Program-made: the position numbers and the translations under genes
The notes under the pieces: model-generated
Told to the model about the DNA's origin: nothing
The model's input: only the letters and a program-made list of their open reading frames with translations
The model's database searches: none
Source: Paulownia fortunei
Taxonomy: Eukaryota; Streptophyta; Magnoliopsida; Lamiales; Paulowniaceae
Length of the DNA: 64,000 nt
Direction: 5' to 3'
Assembly: GCA_019321725.1 (NCBI GenBank)
Contig: CM033106.1
Span: 21,078,965-21,142,964 of the forward strand
Shown here: positions 46,170 to 58,300 of the stretch, one piece after another
How the letters are laid out: every line of letters starts with the position of its first letter
How positions within the stretch are numbered: position 1 is the stretch's first letter

Positions 46170-47960
46170 AATTGAAGAAGGTGTAACATGTAACACGTAA
46201 CCAATCTTGAGCACATATAAGAATCAGTACCATTTTTGCAATAAAGAGCTTCTAAATGGATCAACTAGACGACCACTTGTACTAAAAGCACATTCCGAAG
46301 CAATAGTATATACTAGAATAGCTAGCTAACACATCTCTAAAAACTTTGGTCACCCTCCACCAATTTAATATTTCAAAATCCTTGTTTTATTTTTCACAAC
46401 TATCAAGTAAGTATCTTGCTACTATCTATTTGCTCTCAACACACAATTTTTCTTCCAAATGCCTAGCAAATTAAAATTCTAGCAATTCATTTATGTCATC
46501 TTCTCCATCTACCTACATGTAATTATGGACCGGCAATACATGTTCATCTCTACTCATTTGCTAAAAGTTAGAATCTTCATAGTGCTTTGACAACAAACTC
46601 ATAATTTCTTCTATTTTATCAGTCATTCTTTTCACAAAAGAAGCATCACCATCATATGTTGTTGAAAAAGTAAAATTAACAAACTTTAACTTGTATCTTT
46701 GGTCCAAAAGAATAGCAACAAACAACAACTAATTGAGGTTATCAATATTCCAAAATATTTATTGAACTTCTCTTTCATCTAAATAGCCATAGAAGCCATA
46801 TGATAATATCCTTTACTGATCATAGTAGACAAACCAACATGCATAGTTGCAAGTTTATGAAAACAAGGCATTTGAAATGATATATGATGAACTACAGAAC
46901 TTTAAAGTCACATGGTAGAAAATTTTCAAGAACCTGACAAAGTTTCCATCATTAATACAATCTATGTCGATCGTTTATCTTATTCCCATTTGCTTTTCCC
47001 TTTTTCCCCTCATATTCTTTATCTAGATTCAATTCACAACAATTAAAGTATCCATGTATTTTTGGTCTTCAGCCGCTAACCTCTCAAAAAAAAATTCAAA
47101 CTTCTCAGCAGCCGCAAACATTATATAAGTTGAATTTCACTATATTTCTACATCTAAACAAACAAAACTCTTAAGAACAAATTAGTTTCTCTCTCTACAC
47201 ACCTCTTGAAAGCCTTTGGAAAAGCCTTACATATTTAACAACATTCCTAACTAGCATTACTACCTCATTTTGCTATTCTAGCCCCTCTCTGACAATCAAG
47301 TTAACTATATGGGCAGAACACCTTATATGCATATAACAATTATTCAAGATATCATCTTCCACTGCATTTTTTCAAATGATTATTTGCTCTATCATTAGAG
47401 CTTGCATTATCGACTGTAATTATAAAAACTTTATCAATACCCAAATGAATCAAGCATTCTTCTATTTGCTTCTATTTTGTTTTCCCTTTGAGGTTCTTAA
47501 TAATGCAAAAGTTTATGATTCTTTTTTGTAATTTTCAATTATTGTCTATCTAATGTGTAGTAAGACATATATAGTTTAAGTTTTGCAATCAAGTCCAAGT
47601 ATCAGTAGTCAGACATACTTTTTGGTGTTCAAAACCCTTTTCAATTTCTTTTTCTCTACAAGAAAAACTTTCATGCAATCCCTAACAACAGTATGCTTAA
47701 ATGGTATTTCCAAACTTGGTTACAAAGCTCGACACTAAGCTTTAGACCTTTCCCCCTTCACAAGCAATCCATCAATAATTACCATTTTAGCAAGACTTGT
47801 TCAAACTTCTTCAAGATTTAGGGTCTTTTATTTAATGGTAGAATTATCATTTTGATTCACACTCATACCTTTATAATCATGCTTAACTATTTCATCTACT
47901 TTAGTTCTTTGTCTTTTCTTAGGCAGTGGCTTAGATGGTTTTTTATTCTCTTTTGAATAT
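46170..47960 (-). pseudogene. hAT transposase (BED zinc finger / ricesleeper type), degraded
   Basis: Transposase for cut-and-paste movement of hAT elements. On the minus strand, pieces in all three frames follow the family order: MVIIDGLLVKGE and VVRDCMKVFLVEKKKLKRVL (about 47780-47640), VFIITVDNASSNDRAN (about 47430) with a conserved Asp, HIRCSAHIVNLIVREGLE (47340-47280), the MKEKFNKYFGIL and DQRYKLKFVNF blocks (46780-46680), and the C-terminal dimerisation region NKDFEILNWWRVT (about 46388), IASECAFSTSGRLVDPFRSS (about 46310-46250) and LICAQDWLR (46210). No open frame covers more than a fraction; more than ten frameshifts or stops are present. Confidence 0.8.
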
Positions 47961-49560
47961 GATTCTTATCTTTTCATTTGAGTTGTTCTATTGAGGGATA
48001 AATTTACCATCACCCAATTAAATACTCTTAACTTGTTCTTGTTCCTTACATGGAGTTACCGTTTCCACTAGAATTTCCACATTAGAAACTTTTTCAAAAG
48101 CTATCATCTCTTTCGTTTTAACATAAAAAAGAAAATAGGAAAAAATATTAATATAAATTAATATCAAATCCAAACACATGAAAATATTGTCAAATGTAGA
48201 AAATGAAATATACTTCAAACAAGAAATTGGACTGACTATTGCATTACTACATTACTAGTATTCTACATAGGATAGACTCACTAACAAGTCATTCTATTAC
48301 ATACAATGTTGAATTGAACCCACTAAAACATAGTACCAACATCCCATATATAAAAACTTAAATAAACAAAAAAAATGAAAAATATTGCTAGGAATAGTAC
48401 AATAGACAAAAATACTAAGATTCTAATAAATGCCAATATAAAGAAGAAAATACAAAAATTTAAACAAATGAGAATTTCTCATCACAAACACAGGTAACTG
48501 AGAAATAGATGAAGACAGATTCTACTTGCGAATATCTTATTTTTTACAAGTTAAAATCTCATTGCCATCAATCCCAAAATTTACATGTGTTAAGATCAAA
48601 TGATTACCACTAGGCCAAAAGCTATAGCGGTTAGTAGAGATACAACTTTAATTCCTTAAACTATTGGCAACATAAAAAATCATACTAAGTGACGATTGAA
48701 CATGAGGTGGTTGCATCCCATAAGAGTTATAGATCGGATTGGTTAAAGTCCTCCATCAATTACGTTCTTCCAAGTAAAGGATGATACTACCAATAAATGC
48801 CAAAACATGTTAAATAGATAATGACCGAAGGTTTGGTTTACATCACAACCTGCAACTTGTTCACACAAACTTCACCAGACCACACTTAAAAATTCTGCCC
48901 ATAAATATACATGCGTATAAATTAATTTGGCAATCATCACAATCAGATCTAAATTTGGTAAAAATGACTTAAGAAGAACTTGACCTATTGACATTCCTAG
49001 TCAAACATACATTCATTCATACTTTGTGTTGCGAATAAATTAATTGGCCTCTGGAAAAATAAAAGGATGGAGGAGAGGATAAATTGCATATTGAATACAC
49101 CAAATTAATTGCATACTTTCAGTCCATCCCTAAAAAAACTATATAATGACAAATACATTTTTTTTTTCTTTTTGCTAAAAAAAATCATAATAATCTTTCT
49201 GAGAGAGATTTGCATTGGAAAAGGAAGAGGGGAAGTGCGTGACAACGAGATAAGAAATATGAGGACCCTTTGCACTTTGACTTCTACTTAGAGAGTGAAA
49301 TGAGTTGATGATGGTGAGGGGAGGATGAGAGCATAAGACTTGAGACTTGAGAAGATGGTGACAGTGAGGGGAAAGTGGGAGAAGAAGAGTGAGTTGTGGC
49401 CTGTGGAAGGTGGCTAGTGAGAGTTGCAGAAGTGGATAGAGTTTGGACTTTGGTTGATTTGTCATTTGAGTTGGTCAATGGTCAGCACTTAGGCAGCAAA
49501 CAACTGATATAATTAAGTAATAAGCTTAACTTATTCATTATGAGGCACCTACTTAACTTA
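47961..49560. other. Non-coding part of the decayed hAT element
   Basis: Upstream region of the transposase remnant, with no recognised gene. The minus-strand open frames at 49175-49478 are rich in Ser/His/Pro with no domain. A poly-T run lies at about 49160. Confidence 0.4.
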
Positions 49561-50015
49561 TACATAGAAGGGCGGTGCATCTGGAATTCTTCTAAACTGC
49601 CACCGCATCGCCCAAGCGGTGTAGTTTTTATTTATATTTTTAATTCACAGCTCATGTTGCAAATTAATATCAATGCTACGGTGCAATGCAGTTCGGACAT
49701 TTTTTTAAATTTATGATCAACCCTAACTAAGCGATGCACTCTTTTATGCGAGCTATGATGCTATAGGCTCCCAGAGTGATCCATATTTTGCTACGATGTT
49801 AGAGATGTGTAATTGAGAAGCTTAGGGAGATGCCTGACTTGCCCTTAGAATTATTTTACACTGCTTGCAGCAAGCTTGAGGATTTTTTCCAACATAGGAT
49901 GTTCCTTGCCATGGACCTCAAGCTTGAGAAACTACCATAATCTATTCAAGTTTTTTTGCACTTTAATTTATTGTTCCATGAATGATCTTAATGATTACAC
50001 TTAATCTTGGATTTC

Positions 50016-50630
50016 TGTTGCGCACAGCAAAAGCAATTGGTAATCCGAGATTTGATTTATTAGGAATATCCGAGAAATCACACCAACAGGATGACGATAA
50101 AAAAAATGATACCGACATAATATAAAATTGCACAGATATTTTTACGTGGTTCGGCAAATCCACCTACGTCTACGAAAGTTTCCATTTTTCACTAATAGAG
50201 AATTTTTCGATACAAAAAAAATACACCATTGAGTTTTATGCCCAAACTCAAGAACAAAAGACTCTTGTACAACCACTCTAATAGTTACAAAAAAACACTC
50301 TCTCAATCCCTTTGTATAGCCCAAGAGAAAAAACCCCAAGTGTTTTTCCACACCTATCACAATTTGATTTTCTCAAATTGCTCTTCTTAGATGTCTACAC
50401 TTGCTCTCTATTTTTTCTTTCTATCTTGTATCCAAACTATTTCTCTTGGATTGTTGTGTTTGCTTGGTGTATTTTTTGCAACTCCTCCTCAAGCCTATTA
50501 TAGGCAAGAGGAGGGGATAATTGTTTGGCACCTTGCCAAACATTCAAAAATGGGGTTGGGGGGCTTTCATTTCACATCCCTCTATTTTTTACTCTCTTTT
50601 CTTTTTCTTTGTGTGTGGTGCACTCCAACA
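50016..50630. repeat. Solo LTR, 615 bp
   Basis: A perfect 5-bp target duplication ATTTC lies at 50011-50015 and 50631-50635. Ends TGTTGCGCACAGC and GTGCACTCCAACA form the short inverted TGTTG/CAACA pair. Inside, TTTTTACGTGGTTCGGCAAA followed by CCTACGTCTACG is a motif shared by many plant LTRs. No internal domain remains. The superfamily cannot be decided; the ends suit copia. Confidence 0.85.
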
Positions 50631-50635
50631 ATTTC

Positions 50636-51500
50636 TATGTATTTTATGAACCTGTTGTATTAGACACTCATTAATTTGGAACTATTATATTAAATGCATG
50701 CAATTGTTAAAATGGACTGTGTTGGCCAATGTCCTATTTTTCACCTCACATAATGGGATTATTGTTTTATGTTCATCTCCTACATCATATGCGGTCCTTG
50801 TTCTTAACTCAGTTAATGAGTAGTAACATATTTTTAAGTATGTTAATAAGTCATTGTGCATATGTTATGCTGAGTATAAACAAACTTTACGTAGTTAAAT
50901 AATGTGTAGTGCATACACGTAATAATAACACTTCAATAGCGTATACATACATTTAGTACATAAAAATGTGTAGTTTCATTCACAATGTTGAGTAAACATC
51001 CTGTACAATGTAGAAATGACTAATCGTGGAAATACCAATCCTATTGACAATGTTATTAATGATGTAGTTGATGATATTATTAATGACGATGGTCTAATCT
51101 TCAAAGGTTAAGGGTAATTTTAAATCATGGTTTATTATGTATTTGTATGAGGCATCACTTTGTTCTTTTACAAACCTATTGAGGATACCTTGTCGGACCT
51201 CTAAGCTACGAGGTACTAGCTGGTTGAATGGGTTGTTTTAAAGGCATAATGGTAGGTTTTATGACGAACTACAAATGGACAAACCTACATTCCATTTGCT
51301 TTGTTCCAAAAATAGAGATACGGGATACTTTGATGAGCATTAACGTGCTCAGGTATTTGTTGAAAAGTCTGTTGCAATATTTCTACATACTATCAGTATG
51401 CACCATTGACAATGTATAAGTGTGGAACAGTTTTAGTATTCAACTAAAACCATAGTTGAAACCATAAGCCGTCACGTAGAGTTTATGTGATGCATTTCGC
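50636..51500. other. Spacer before the CACTA fragment
   Basis: No gene was recognised. Part of it may be the upstream region of the CACTA TNP2 gene (an Asp/Asn-rich reading at 51015-51110), but similarity is too weak to call. Confidence 0.4.
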
Positions 51501-51520
51501 AATTTGGACCCCAAAGACGT

Positions 51521-52608
51521 ATGTCCCCCAAATTTCTCTACAATACCAAAATATATTCTCCACAATTTACACTTTTTCCATATTCCAAGGTAAACAATTG
51601 TGAACAAGAAAAAAATTCCTCAAAAAGTCCTTTGATATCTTCCTTGAAGCCAAGATTGAAGCAGTTGTTTTTGTCAAAACATATAGCAAAGGATATGAGA
51701 TGGCATAAGGAAAAAAATAATGAAACAGATGGGGTATTGAGACACCCAGCTGATGTTGAATCGTGGAAAGAGTTTGACAAATGCATAAAATATTTGCAGA
51801 TGATACTAGAAATGTTCGTTTGGGTTTGGCAACTAATGGTTATAATCCATTTGGAAACATGTCAAATGCTTACAGTATGTGGCCAGTTTTACTTGTGTCG
51901 TACAATTTTCCCCCACAGAAAATGATGAAACCATCGTACATGATTATGTTTCTTTTAATTCATGGGCCTAAGGTACCTGAAAAAGAGATGGATGTGTACT
52001 TGTATTCTTTAATCAATAAATTGAAGGAGTTATGGAGTGAAGGGATATAAGCATGTGATGCAACTACTGAACGAATATTTCGATTACATACTGTTGTTAT
52101 GTAGACAATTTATGACTTCCCAGCATATGGGACAGTGTATCATTAAGAGTAATAATGCATGTCCTGTATGTCTTGAAGATACTGTGAGTCAAAGATTGCG
52201 CAGTAAAATATGTTACACAGGCCATCGTCGATTCCTACTTGTTAAGCCTCATGGTGTAAAAGTAAGAGCTTCAACGAAGAGTTTAAAAGTGAAGGTCCGC
52301 CATGAACCTTTAGTGGTAGTGAGATTTTAACTCAGTTAGATACGCTGCCTGAAGTGACGGTTGGTAAATATCCTGCAGTGACCGACAAAAGAAGATGGTC
52401 GGTTGGTGATACGAATTGGGTTAAGAAGTCAATTTTCTTTGAGTTAGAATATTAGTTAGACTTGAAGTTGAGATATAATCTGGATGTTATGCATATTGAG
52501 AATAACATTTATGATGCTCTGGTTGGCACATTGTTAAGTATAGATGGGAAGTCGAAGGACATGGTCAAAGGTTGGTTAGACATGCAAGATATGGGTATAA
52601 GGAGTGAA
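51521..52608 (+). pseudogene. CACTA (En/Spm) TNP2-like transposase fragment
   Basis: Central part of the TNP2-type transposase of CACTA elements. In order: LKPRLKQLFLSKHIAKDMRW and HPADVESWKEFD (51520-51790), then in another frame NVRLGLATNGYNPFGNMSNA and SMWPVLLVSYNFPP with HGPKVPEKEMDVYL (51800-52040), then ACPVCLEDTVSQRL and CYTGHRRFLL (52150-52240), LTQLDTLPEVTVGK (about 52330) and LKLRYNLDVMHIENNIYDAL with LLSIDGKSKDMVKG to GIRSEFH at 52608. At least three frameshifts and a stop interrupt it. No CACTA terminal repeat was found on either side. Homology stops sharply and Harbinger sequence begins about 30 bases on. Confidence 0.85.
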
Positions 52609-52639
52609 TTTCACTATCAATTATATTGTATTTTGCTAG

Positions 52640-53330
52640 GACCGTGTTGGTGCAATTGATGGTACGATTGTACCAACATGGGCACCAGTTAGAAGACATG
52701 GTAAATATCGTAGCCAAAAGCTATCATTGCACAAAATGTTATGGTCGCTTGTGACTTCAATTTGATGTTTATATTTATACTTGCTGGTTTGGAGGAAAGT
52801 GCAAATGATGCTAGAATTTTTGTTGATGCACTTTCACAGCCGCAAGAAAATTTTCTGTAGCCTCCTCTAGGTCCTATTCTAATTAATAATTTATTTAGAT
52901 AAATACTACATTGTGAATTCTGGTTACACTAACTTTTTGGATTTTTGTCAGTATAGGATTGAACGGTATCACATTCTGGTATGGATAGGTGGTAACGGCC
53001 AACCTTGGATAAAAAAAGAATTGTTTAATTACCGGCACTCTACCATAAGGAATAATAACGAGCAGTGATTTCGGGTCATATGCCAAATTATTTGTTGTTC
53101 ACTTAAACAGAGATTGTTGTGGCTTGTTGTGTCAGCCATAATTTTGTTCTAAAAAATTGAATACAAGACAAGATAATTGATGAAATTGCAGATCCTAATT
53201 ATGTGGTTGAAGATGAAGCGGGTCTTCAACTTTATAACATCAAAGGCATATTGATATGTTTGAGGATGGGTTGTGGGAGTAGAATTTGCTATGGGATTAA
53301 TAGCACAACAATTGTGGGATAATCATTGTA
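52640..53330 (+). pseudogene. PIF/Harbinger transposase (DDE nuclease) fragment
   Basis: The catalytic exon of a Harbinger transposase. It starts after TTTTGCTAG, a good splice acceptor, with RVGAIDGTIVPTWAPV containing the first catalytic Asp. It then reads KYRSQKLSLHKM, YYIVNSGYTNFLDF, YRIERYHILVWIGGN, ELFNYRHSTIRNNNEQ and, in a shifted frame, VVEDEAGLQLYNIKG with CGINSTTIVG-like remnants to 53330. The second catalytic Asp in the VDSGYTN motif is Asn, and a stop follows the Glu-containing motif. It lies directly after the CACTA fragment on the same strand. Confidence 0.8.
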
Positions 53331-53378
53331 TGTGTCATGTGTACTAACAAAAGAAAAATCATTATTTAGTATTTACTT

Positions 53379-53640
53379 GGTTTTAAGCTTTCGTGGTTGT
53401 CCTGAAATTATCGGAATTATAATCTTTTATTTATGTTGTGATATTTACATTTTACTGGACAATGTGTTGCGGAATGATCATTGTATATATAATACGAACT
53501 AATTGAGTTAAATCGTATTTATAGTTTACTTGGTTTCCAATTGTTGTAATCATTTGGACTATCAAAATTGTTATCTTCAATTTATGTTGTGATATTTAAT
53601 TTTTTGGATAATATATTGTAGTAATCATTTGTTTGGGATG
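53379..53640. repeat. Two imperfect direct repeats downstream of Harbinger
   Basis: The segments from about 53379 and 53528 share TTACTTGGTTT, ATTATCTT/TAATCTT, TTTATGTTGTGATATTTA and GGA(C/T)AAT, giving a period of about 150 bases. Possibly a local duplication of the 3' untranslated part. Confidence 0.6.
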
Positions 53641-53726
53641 TTGATGAATGTTGCGCATATTTAAACTATTACATTAGTTGAGTTTTGTATTGTTATGCAA
53701 GCAAAATTGTTGTGTCAATGCATCCT

Positions 53727-53855
53727 AATTGTAGATATGGTGGTGGCTCCATGACTATGTTGATGGCCCGGAAGGAGATCAACTACGGCCAGTGGTTTTA
53801 CACATGCCCCCTTAGTTACAATCATGGGGAGCATTTTATGTAGGTTGATAATTGA
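53727..53855 (+). pseudogene. GRF-type zinc finger fragment
   Basis: The frame reads NCRYGGGSMTMLMARKE, INYGQWFYTCPLSYNHGE, then HFM, a TAG at 53841-53843 where a Trp would stand, and VDN. The spacing of the first Cys, the G-x-W/R-F-Y-x-C-P core and the HFMWVD-like end match GRF zinc fingers, which bind nucleic acid in plant nucleases and in several transposon-associated proteins. The first Cys pair is incomplete. No start or flanking exon could be fixed. Confidence is moderate. Confidence 0.45.
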
Positions 53856-54292
53856 TAAACGCTCTAAAATGCTTCAAGAGAAAGCCCACATATGGCCACT
53901 GTTTCACTTTCTGCATTAATGGAGCACTCTAGTTATGTCCTGGTAAATAAGACTGGTAGTGTAGCATCCTCGCCAGAGCGTAGTTTGGGCACATCCCACT
54001 CGCATGTTTCATCTAATGCTAGGCCTATGAATGTCTCACTTGCATGATTTTTTCTGTTCTTGTTGTGGATGCATATGCATTTGCTTTGTCTCCATACTTG
54101 TACTTTTAGTGGCGTTTCTACTTGGGATGTTTTCATCTTATTAAATATATGTATTGCAATAATTTTTATCTATGACAGTGACCCTTAGATGACTATATCT
54201 AAGATATGTTAGTTGTAGTAATTTAAATTACGACATTTGATATTATGATTACTTGTTTTTTTCTTTTGTGGTGGTAAGGAATTGCATAAATA

Positions 54293-54622
54293 ATGGTTTA
54301 TGCTATTTTATTTGGTACTGCTAAAGTGGTTTTATCCATGCCAAACACACAAATAGACATGTCGAGGACACATAATCAAATCATTGGTACATTGTTTAGA
54401 GATTTGACTTGGACTTATGATGTGGAGCTTGTACGTCAATGTAAGTTAAATGCTGCTATTAGGCATCATGACCTGTTAGATGTTGATCTATTGATAGCTC
54501 AGTGTCATACTTTTGCACAAGATATGTCACGGGAGTTTCAGAAGACCATTTGCTTTCAAAATGTCAAGATAAAAGTGTATAAAAGTAGGGTAAGTTACTT
54601 TGAATATATGGAATATATATAA
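54293..54622 (+). CDS. Open frame of unknown function, possible exon
   Basis: A 109-codon frame (MPNTQIDMSRTHNQIIG, LVRQCKLNAAIRHHDLLDVD, LIAQCHTFAQDMSREFQK) with normal amino-acid composition and heptad-like Leu spacing. A good splice donor, AGGGTAAGT, ends the well-composed part near 54588, and a TTTTTGCACAG acceptor lies at about 54918. I do not recognise a family. Together with the GRF fragment upstream it may be part of a transposon ORF or a captured host gene. Confidence 0.25.
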   Translation: MVYAILFGTAKVVLSMPNTQIDMSRTHNQIIGTLFRDLTWTYDVELVRQCKLNAAIRHHDLLDVDLLIAQCHTFAQDMSREFQKTICFQNVKIKVYKSRVSYFEYMEYI

Positions 54623-54918
54623 TGCCATGTGTTAAATATAATGTTTTAATGAATGTGGTTGAAGTGGATAGCCAATATTGGTGATTTATTGGGCAGGTGT
54701 TTTGCTTTTTTTACATATCATTGTAGGCATGATGCCAGTGGTTGAAATTTGTATTACTTTGTTAGACTTTGTGCACCAGAGAGTATTGAGCAAGTATTTT
54801 GCTTTAGTTGTAGGCATGATGAATGTGATTTTTTTTCCTCCAAAATTTATATTACTTGGTTTTACTATTTTTGTTACATAAATGCTCATTACAATTTAAT
54901 TTATGCTTTTTGCACAGA

Positions 54919-55330
54919 ATATGTCATGTTAGCGACCTAACAAAACCCGTGGGGAGCCAATGTTCTACAATTTGATTACATTTTTGGACAGGGTGTAGCA
55001 GCAGATACCCATAATCATTTCAGACTCTGAAGATGAGGCTCTACAGGTTGCGGAGTGATGCAGTCCCTATTGCCATTGCACCACCACTGCTATCGCTACC
55101 ACCACCATGGTCGCCACTACATGACATCATCGAGATTAGCAACTCAATAGACACTAGTATTGTTGTTTCTATTTTAGTGCCACAACCTCGGGAGGCTACA
55201 CTTATGCATGAGGCCGCCCAACGCAAGGCACATAATTCAAAGGGAACATTTGACAGTACTGCTAGATGGCTGGTTAATACGGGTTTCAGTGAATGGGGTA
55301 GATGGCCATGATACTCGATTTACTATTCAG
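54919..55330 (+). other. Possible exon remnant after the acceptor at 54918
   Basis: Following the candidate acceptor, a reading with KTRGEPMFYNLITFLDRV and IPIIISDSEDEALQV is visible between stops. The I-I-I-S-D-S-E-D-E string resembles a SUMO-interacting motif. An open frame at 55033-55311 in another phase is Pro/Ser-rich and probably incidental. Confidence 0.25.
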
Positions 55331-58300
55331 GATGGCTTGTGAAATCTTCATGTTTTAAGTGGATAATATTTATATGTTTGGAACAACATTTATCTTATTT
55401 TGTAATGTTCGTAATGCTGCTTAATTATGTAGGATTTAATTATGTTGGATAAGACGTAACTTTTGTAGGATTAATCCTTCCAGATTATTGTACTGATATG
55501 GTCAGGCACAGTACCCGGTATGCTCATCTATGCAAAATGCTCGAGTACATATGGGATCAATATATTGATCTCTAATTTTGACTACATCATAATCGAATTG
55601 TGGCAATTATATTTTTCAATGTTGACAAAATTACAGATTTTTCAACAGTTGTGGCACAAGTCAATAACTATGACGTGCATATGCTTATTTTACTCCTCTT
55701 ATCGATTTCACCATTACATATTATATGAGTAATAAATCACTTAGCATAAAAATATATAAATATGCCTTCCTACGCAAACATATAAAACAAATGTTCATTT
55801 ATACCATTTTGTAGATAAGTTTAAGTTCAACAAAGTTCACAACTCACATAAAATAATTTTTTACTAACTACATAATAAAAAAAAAATATGCAAGAAATAA
55901 TCTGAAAAGATGAATCATACGCATATATAATATCATCATATATTTTTTACCCTAGATCTTGTATGCATGTTTATCCATTATGTTACTTTATAATGAAAAA
56001 AAAAAATCAATAGGACTTCGGAACAAATAGTTATGCTCAAATACAAACACTATCGTAGTAGCACCCGACGTTGAAATATTCTTATTTCTTTTGCATTTTT
56101 GGACTTCTAACACTTGTCTCATTCTTCAATGCTCCTATAAGATGCAAGGAAACACATAAAAGCAACATAAAATACTTGAACATGAATAAATAATTAAGTT
56201 AAAAATATTTAAATTGTACGTAAAATACACCCTTAACAAACATCTAAAATACTGACAAAATATATATTAAAATATTAATATATGCACTTATGTACGTACA
56301 TACACCCAACGTAGGTATACGCACATGGAAAAATTTATATATAGTTATATACATGTATATAAGTACTTCAAATAACATTTATATATATAATTGTATAGTT
56401 ATTTCACAAAACAATACAAAAATAAAAAAATTGGTATAGTATTATTTTTAGTTTAACAATAAAACAAATAGCAACAAAATATTCTCATAAATAAATCCAC
56501 GTTCAAACAATATTTCAAGAATTTTCAATATTCAAATGGTATTTCATAAAAAAGACATCACATTAACTGCATTACACTTTCAACTTATATCCAAACACGC
56601 TTTTAAAACTCTTTTTTTTTTCTCTATAATTACTTATTTTCGTTTTTTTTTTCAGATGACATATAATATAAATGAAGTACAAGTAGTCACACCCTAATTT
56701 TCTCAACCCTAATCTAAAATTCCATATCAAATCAAACTAAAAACATAACTTTAAACCTAATACTTCATAATTCCAAAGTTTTATGACTTCAGTGTATTCC
56801 AACTAGGCTTTTACCTCTTGTACCCAGTGAGTGGAAAGATTTGAAAAGCAAAAAGGAAAAAAGCAAAAAAAAATGTGTTTCATATTACAATTAAAACCAA
56901 ATAGATTCTAGCTAGTTGAAATTTTTGAATAGTTTGAGGGTATTTATTAGTGTTATTTATGAGTAACTCTCGCACAACACGCAACCCCAACGTGCATAAT
57001 TCTTACACTGTTTTTTCACTGCTCCCATTCATCATTTCCTTTTCCTAGTCAATACTTATTATCACCATTCTTTTCCTTTCTCATGAATTCTTGTACCTGG
57101 TACAGAAATTTGAAGCCAAATGCATTTAATATCAAGTTTCTTCCAACAAATTTACAGCGCCCTTACAAAATCTAATTACTAGTTTGTTTCAAATAATTAT
57201 GGCGCCTTCTCACACCACCCTTATTTACAAATGATTTATTTCAATTAAAAGATTTATTTATTTGATATTCTCAACATTATATCGTACGTATAGGGAAACC
57301 TAGTTTTAGATTTTTCGTACGTTACGTTAAAATCATATGAGTCTTGACTAAGCTAGATTACGTATTTAAACTTTATAAAGAGGAATGATAATTTTTCATC
57401 ATTTTTTGGTCGTCAATTATATCGGTTGAATTAAATTGTTCAATCTTTTGCAAGGTATGTGTGAGAGTGTGACCATCTAAACAATAATATCAGAGTTATT
57501 TACGTCACCTAAACAATAATATAAGAGTTATTTATGCCACCTAATTTTTTGAGGTTTTGATTTTTAGCATCTACAGTTTAGATTCTTTACAAATCTTTCC
57601 TCTAACATTATTTTATAAAAAATTCTAATTAAAATTTATTAAAGATAAAAAAAAAACTCTAACCTAATAAAGTTTTATGAAAAGAGTATTAATTAATTGT
57701 TATCTATGGAAATATTTTCATGATGTAAATAAAACTTAATTTTCAAATGAAAATTTTGAGAGAAAAGTAGAACCGAATTCAATTTTGTTGACTTCAATAA
57801 TGTGAAGACTATTTACTATTTTTCAATATACGAGAAGAAAAAGTGCATTATTTTCAAATAATTAAACACTCTCAGTTTTTAAATTGCATAATTCTCATAA
57901 AAACAAGTAAAAAAATATTAAAATTGAAACATAAGCCATGTTTACGAAAATGAAGACTATACATAACTTCTACATGTTTATATAACGTATAATTTAAAAA
58001 CATGTGAAACCAAAATTTATATTATCAGGTATTGGTTAATAATATGGAGATGACGTATTATTGCTTATGTATGACAAAAATCTTGCATTTGAAAATAACA
58101 CTCTGTGATTTTTTGAAAATCATGTATTTTTTATTAAAAAGATTTATTACATTATTAAAAATTACTTTTGTAACTAAACTTGAGTTTTCTTTTTGTTTTG
58201 AGAATTTTGCCTTTGGAAAATTGTCGACCATCCCATGAAATTTCAAAGTAATCTATACTTTTATATCATTGAAAAGATAGTAAAATTCAAAGTTTATTTA

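Larger units (their letters stand above)
44936..49725 (-). mobile_element. Decayed hAT transposon with transposase remnant
   Basis: The right terminus is TTATGATCAACCCTA at 49711-49725 (TAGGGTTGATCATAA inward), with subterminal ATGTCCGAACTGCATTGCAC matching the left end of the 39-kb element. At the left, 44960-45060 (CCATGTGCGGTTTTACTAAG and following) matches the inner side of the other end of that element, though the terminal bases are lost. Between them lies a minus-strand hAT transposase pseudogene. The size of about 4.8 kb includes a nested MITE at 45395. Confidence 0.65.

Noticed and set aside
49175..49478. Overlapping minus-strand frames of 96 and 64 codons, Ser/His/Pro-rich
   Set aside because: No domain, low-complexity composition, and location in the non-coding part of a decayed hAT element; read as chance.
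53379..53640. Short direct repeats considered as a CRISPR-like array
   Set aside because: Only two diverged copies, no regular spacers, and the genome is plainly a plant nuclear one.
58032..58246. Two overlapping frames of 68 and 62 codons on opposite strands
   Set aside because: AT-rich, hydrophobic by composition, no homology and no promoter context.
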